Of a stretch of DNA of 6,147 bases, positions 4,153 through 6,147 are shown in pieces. The notes under the pieces are model-generated. The model had not been told where the DNA came from. It was given only the letters and a program-made list of their open reading frames with translations, and made no database searches. The position numbers and the translations under genes were made by a program. Origin of the DNA: Roseovarius sp. (GTDB lineage: Bacteria; Pseudomonadota; Alphaproteobacteria; Rhodobacterales; Rhodobacteraceae); the NCBI GenBank assembly GCA_021767845.1, contig JAASSQ010000180.1, positions 1 to 6,147 of the forward strand, given 5' to 3'. Numbering within the stretch: position 1 is the stretch's first letter; the number at the start of each line of letters is the position of its first letter.

Positions 4153-5079
4153 ATGCCCCAGACCTGCATCCTCATCGGCGCCCCGGTGGACAGCGGCAAG
4201 GCCCGCCAGGGCTGCGTCATGGGCCCCGACGCCTACCGCGTCGCCGGCCTCCCCGACGCGCTCGCCGCCCTCGGCCACGAGGTGCGCGACCTTGGCAACC
4301 TCACCCCGGCCACCGCCGCCGCGCCTCCCGAGTTGCCGGGCCACCTTCATGCCCCGGCCGAGACCATCGGCTGGACGCAAACCCTTGCCACACAAGCAGA
4401 AAACGCGATGGACGAGGGGCTGCCGATCTTCCTTGGCGGCGATCACGCGCTGTCGCTCGGCTCGGTCTCCGGCGTCGCGCGACATGCCGCTACCCAGGGC
4501 CGCCCGCAATTCGTGCTGTGGCTCGACGCGCATAGCGACTTCCACACGCCCGCCAGCAGCCCATCGGGCAACCTGCATGGCACGCCCTTGGCCTATATCA
4601 CTGGAAATACTGGGTTTTCCGGCTTTCCCGAGGTGACCGAACCGGTCCGCGAAGAGCATATCTGCATCCTCGGCCTGCGCTCGGTCGATGCCCCGGAACG
4701 CAAGGTCCTGCAATCCTCCCGCATCCGCCGCCACGACATGCGCGAGATCGACGAGACCGGCATCGCCCGCCCCCTCTCGGCGTTCCTGGCGCGCGTGGCC
4801 GATGCCGGCGGCGCGCTGCATGTCTCGCTGGACGTGGATTTCCTCGACCCCTCCATCGCGCCCGCGGTCGGCACCACCGTGCCCGGCGGCGCCACGATCC
4901 GCGAGGCGCATCTGGTGATGGAAATGATCTGCGACAGCGGGTTGCTGACCTCGCTCGACCTGGTGGAACTCAACCCGTTCCTCGATGATCGCGGCCGCAC
5001 GGCGCAGGTGATGGTGGATCTCACCGCCTCGGCGCTTGGCCGCCGCGTCTTCGACCGCCCCACGCAAGCCTTTGGATAA
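4153..5079 (+). CDS. rocF: Arginase (ureohydrolase family)
   Basis: This gene encodes 308 residues, the normal bacterial arginase length. The binuclear manganese site is complete: H98 in GGDHAL, D125, H127 and D129 in DAHSDF, and D227 and D229 in SLDVDFLDP. Other family segments are SPSGNLHGTPLAY (136-148), GLRSVDAPER (174-183) with D179, TTVPGGATIRE (241-251) and LDLVELNPFLD (268-278) with E272. Arginase hydrolyses L-arginine to ornithine and urea in the cytoplasm. The next gene consumes ornithine, which supports arginase over agmatinase. Unusual: the position normally Asn in DAHxDxN, which contacts the substrate alpha-amino/carboxyl end in known arginases, is H131. The ATG at 4153 is chosen because family similarity begins at TCILIGAPVDSG; the Shine-Dalgarno is weak (CGGA, 6-base spacing). 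The frame stays open far upstream, but that part is antisense to the regulator gene. Confidence 0.92.
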   Translation: MPQTCILIGAPVDSGKARQGCVMGPDAYRVAGLPDALAALGHEVRDLGNLTPATAAAPPELPGHLHAPAETIGWTQTLATQAENAMDEGLPIFLGGDHALSLGSVSGVARHAATQGRPQFVLWLDAHSDFHTPASSPSGNLHGTPLAYITGNTGFSGFPEVTEPVREEHICILGLRSVDAPERKVLQSSRIRRHDMREIDETGIARPLSAFLARVADAGGALHVSLDVDFLDPSIAPAVGTTVPGGATIREAHLVMEMICDSGLLTSLDLVELNPFLDDRGRTAQVMVDLTASALGRRVFDRPTQAFG

Positions 5080-5080
5080 A

Positions 5081-5085
5081 AAGGA
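5081..5085 (+). promoter_or_regulatory. Strong ribosome binding site of ornithine cyclodeaminase
   Basis: AAGGA lies 7 bases before the ATG at 5093, in an A-rich stretch just after the arginase stop. It fixes the start codon against the in-frame open sequence upstream and is much stronger than the site in front of arginase. Confidence 0.75.
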
Positions 5086-5092
5086 AAAACCG

Positions 5093-6145
5093 ATGCCCGC
5101 CATTCCCCCGTCCGACAAGGCGCTGGTACCGTTCGTCAGCGTCGAGAACATGATGAAGCTGGTCCACCACATCGGCATCGAGCCGATGCTGCGCGGGCTG
5201 GCCCACTACATCGAACAGGATTTCCGCCGCTGGGAACTGTTCGACAAGACCCCGCGCGTGGCCAGCCATTCCGCCGAAGGCGTGATCGAATTGATGCCCA
5301 CCTCGGATGGCGAGGTCTACGGGTTCAAATACGTCAACGGCCACCCAAAGAACACGCGCGAGGGGCTGCAAACCGTCACCGCCTTCGGGCTGCTGGCGGA
5401 TGTCGGCAACGGCTACCCGGTGCTGCTCAGCGAGATGACGGTGCTGACCGCGCTGCGCACCGCCGCGACCTCGGCCATGGTCGCCAAGCACTTGGCACCG
5501 AAAGGCGCCGACACCATGGCGATGATCGGCAACGGCGCGCAATCGGAATTCCAGAGCCTCGCGATGAAGGCGGTCTGCGGCCTGAAATCGGTGCGGCTGT
5601 GGGACATAGACGTACACGCCACCCGGAAGGCCGCCAAAAATCTCAAGGGCTTGGGGCTGGAAGTTCATGTGTGTGACAGCGCGGAATCCGCGATGGAGGG
5701 CGCGCAGATCATCACCACCTGCACAGCCGACAAGCAATACGCCACCATCCTGACCGACAACATGGTGGGCTCGGGCGTGCATATCAACGCCATCGGCGGC
5801 GACTGCCCGGGCAAGACGGAACTGGCACCGGGGGTTTTGCACCGGTCGGACATTTTCGTGGAATATCCCGAACAGACCCGGATCGAGGGCGAGATCCAGC
5901 AGCTCGCGCCCGATCACCCCGTCACCCAGATGTGGGAGGTCATCAACGGCACCAAGCCCGGCCGCACCAGCGCCGGCCAGATCACCCTGTTCGACAGCGT
6001 CGGCTTCGCGATCGAGGATTTCAGCGCCCTGCGCTACATCCGCGACCATATCGGCGGCACCGACCTTTACCTGGAACTGGATCTGCTGGCCGACCCGGAC
6101 GATCCGCGCGACCTGTTCGGGATGCTTCAGCGCGCGGCGCCCTAG
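5093..6145 (+). CDS. ocd: Ornithine cyclodeaminase
   Basis: This gene encodes 350 residues and is complete, ending two bases before the window edge. It belongs to the ornithine cyclodeaminase/mu-crystallin family. Visible features are K79 in GFKYVNGHP, R122 in LRTAATSA, the NAD-binding Rossmann loop MAMIGNGAQSEFQ (142-154), and D237 in AIGGDCPGKTEL. R55, K79, R122 and D237 align with Arg45, Lys69, Arg112 and the catalytic Asp228 known for Pseudomonas putida ornithine cyclodeaminase. The GDCPGKTEL segment favours a true ornithine cyclodeaminase over alanine dehydrogenase or other family members. The enzyme converts L-ornithine to L-proline and ammonium, using bound NAD+ catalytically. It starts 13 bases after the arginase stop with its own strong ribosome site, so the two form an arginine-to-proline operon. 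What follows, possibly proline or urea handling genes, is outside the window. Confidence 0.95.
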   Translation: MPAIPPSDKALVPFVSVENMMKLVHHIGIEPMLRGLAHYIEQDFRRWELFDKTPRVASHSAEGVIELMPTSDGEVYGFKYVNGHPKNTREGLQTVTAFGLLADVGNGYPVLLSEMTVLTALRTAATSAMVAKHLAPKGADTMAMIGNGAQSEFQSLAMKAVCGLKSVRLWDIDVHATRKAAKNLKGLGLEVHVCDSAESAMEGAQIITTCTADKQYATILTDNMVGSGVHINAIGGDCPGKTELAPGVLHRSDIFVEYPEQTRIEGEIQQLAPDHPVTQMWEVINGTKPGRTSAGQITLFDSVGFAIEDFSALRYIRDHIGGTDLYLELDLLADPDDPRDLFGMLQRAAP

Positions 6146-6147
6146 GC

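Noticed and set aside
5021..6049. - strand open frame (342 codons) opposite ornithine cyclodeaminase
   Set aside because: It is a shadow of ocd, with low-complexity Gly/Arg/Ala/Asp composition and no motifs.

Overview
The window looks like chromosomal DNA from an alphaproteobacterium of the Rhodobacterales (Roseobacter/Paracoccus-type). This is inferred from the very high GC with strong G/C third-position bias, the presence of a DUF6525-type small protein, and the overall gene styles. No 16S or other marker gene is present to confirm it.

Layout, left to right. (1) The 3' end of a zinc ABC-transporter binding protein gene (znuA, + strand) is followed by a hairpin. (2) A small DUF6525-like gene (+) runs into a G-rich hairpin block. 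(3) A gamma-butyrobetaine hydroxylase-like 2-oxoglutarate/Fe(II) dioxygenase gene lies on the - strand, convergent with the previous gene. (4) A 267-bp stretch without a recognisable gene follows, then tRNA-Leu(CAA) on the - strand with a plausible sigma-70-type promoter and upstream A-tracts. (5) A DedA/YqaA-type membrane protein and DsbB form a + strand pair with overlapping stop and start codons, closed by a clear intrinsic terminator. (6) A 112-bp convergent gap contains three copies of a 17-bp element spaced 32 and 31 bp apart. (7) An Lrp/AsnC-family regulator (-) is divergent from arginase and ornithine cyclodeaminase (+), which lie 13 bp apart and form an apparent operon.

The clearest functional unit is the last one. 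Arginase converts arginine to ornithine and urea, and ornithine cyclodeaminase converts ornithine to proline and ammonium. The divergent Lrp/AsnC gene is the obvious candidate regulator, possibly sensing arginine or ornithine. The DedA-DsbB pair links an envelope membrane transporter-like protein with periplasmic disulfide formation.

Most of the window is ordinary metabolic and housekeeping DNA; I see no defence, phage or mobile system. The points most worth a second look are the phased GTACGAAA array, the dioxygenase that lacks the cysteines of the BBOX1 zinc site, the His in place of the usual Asn in the arginase DAHxDxN motif, and the A-tract/hairpin region between tRNA-Leu and dedA.
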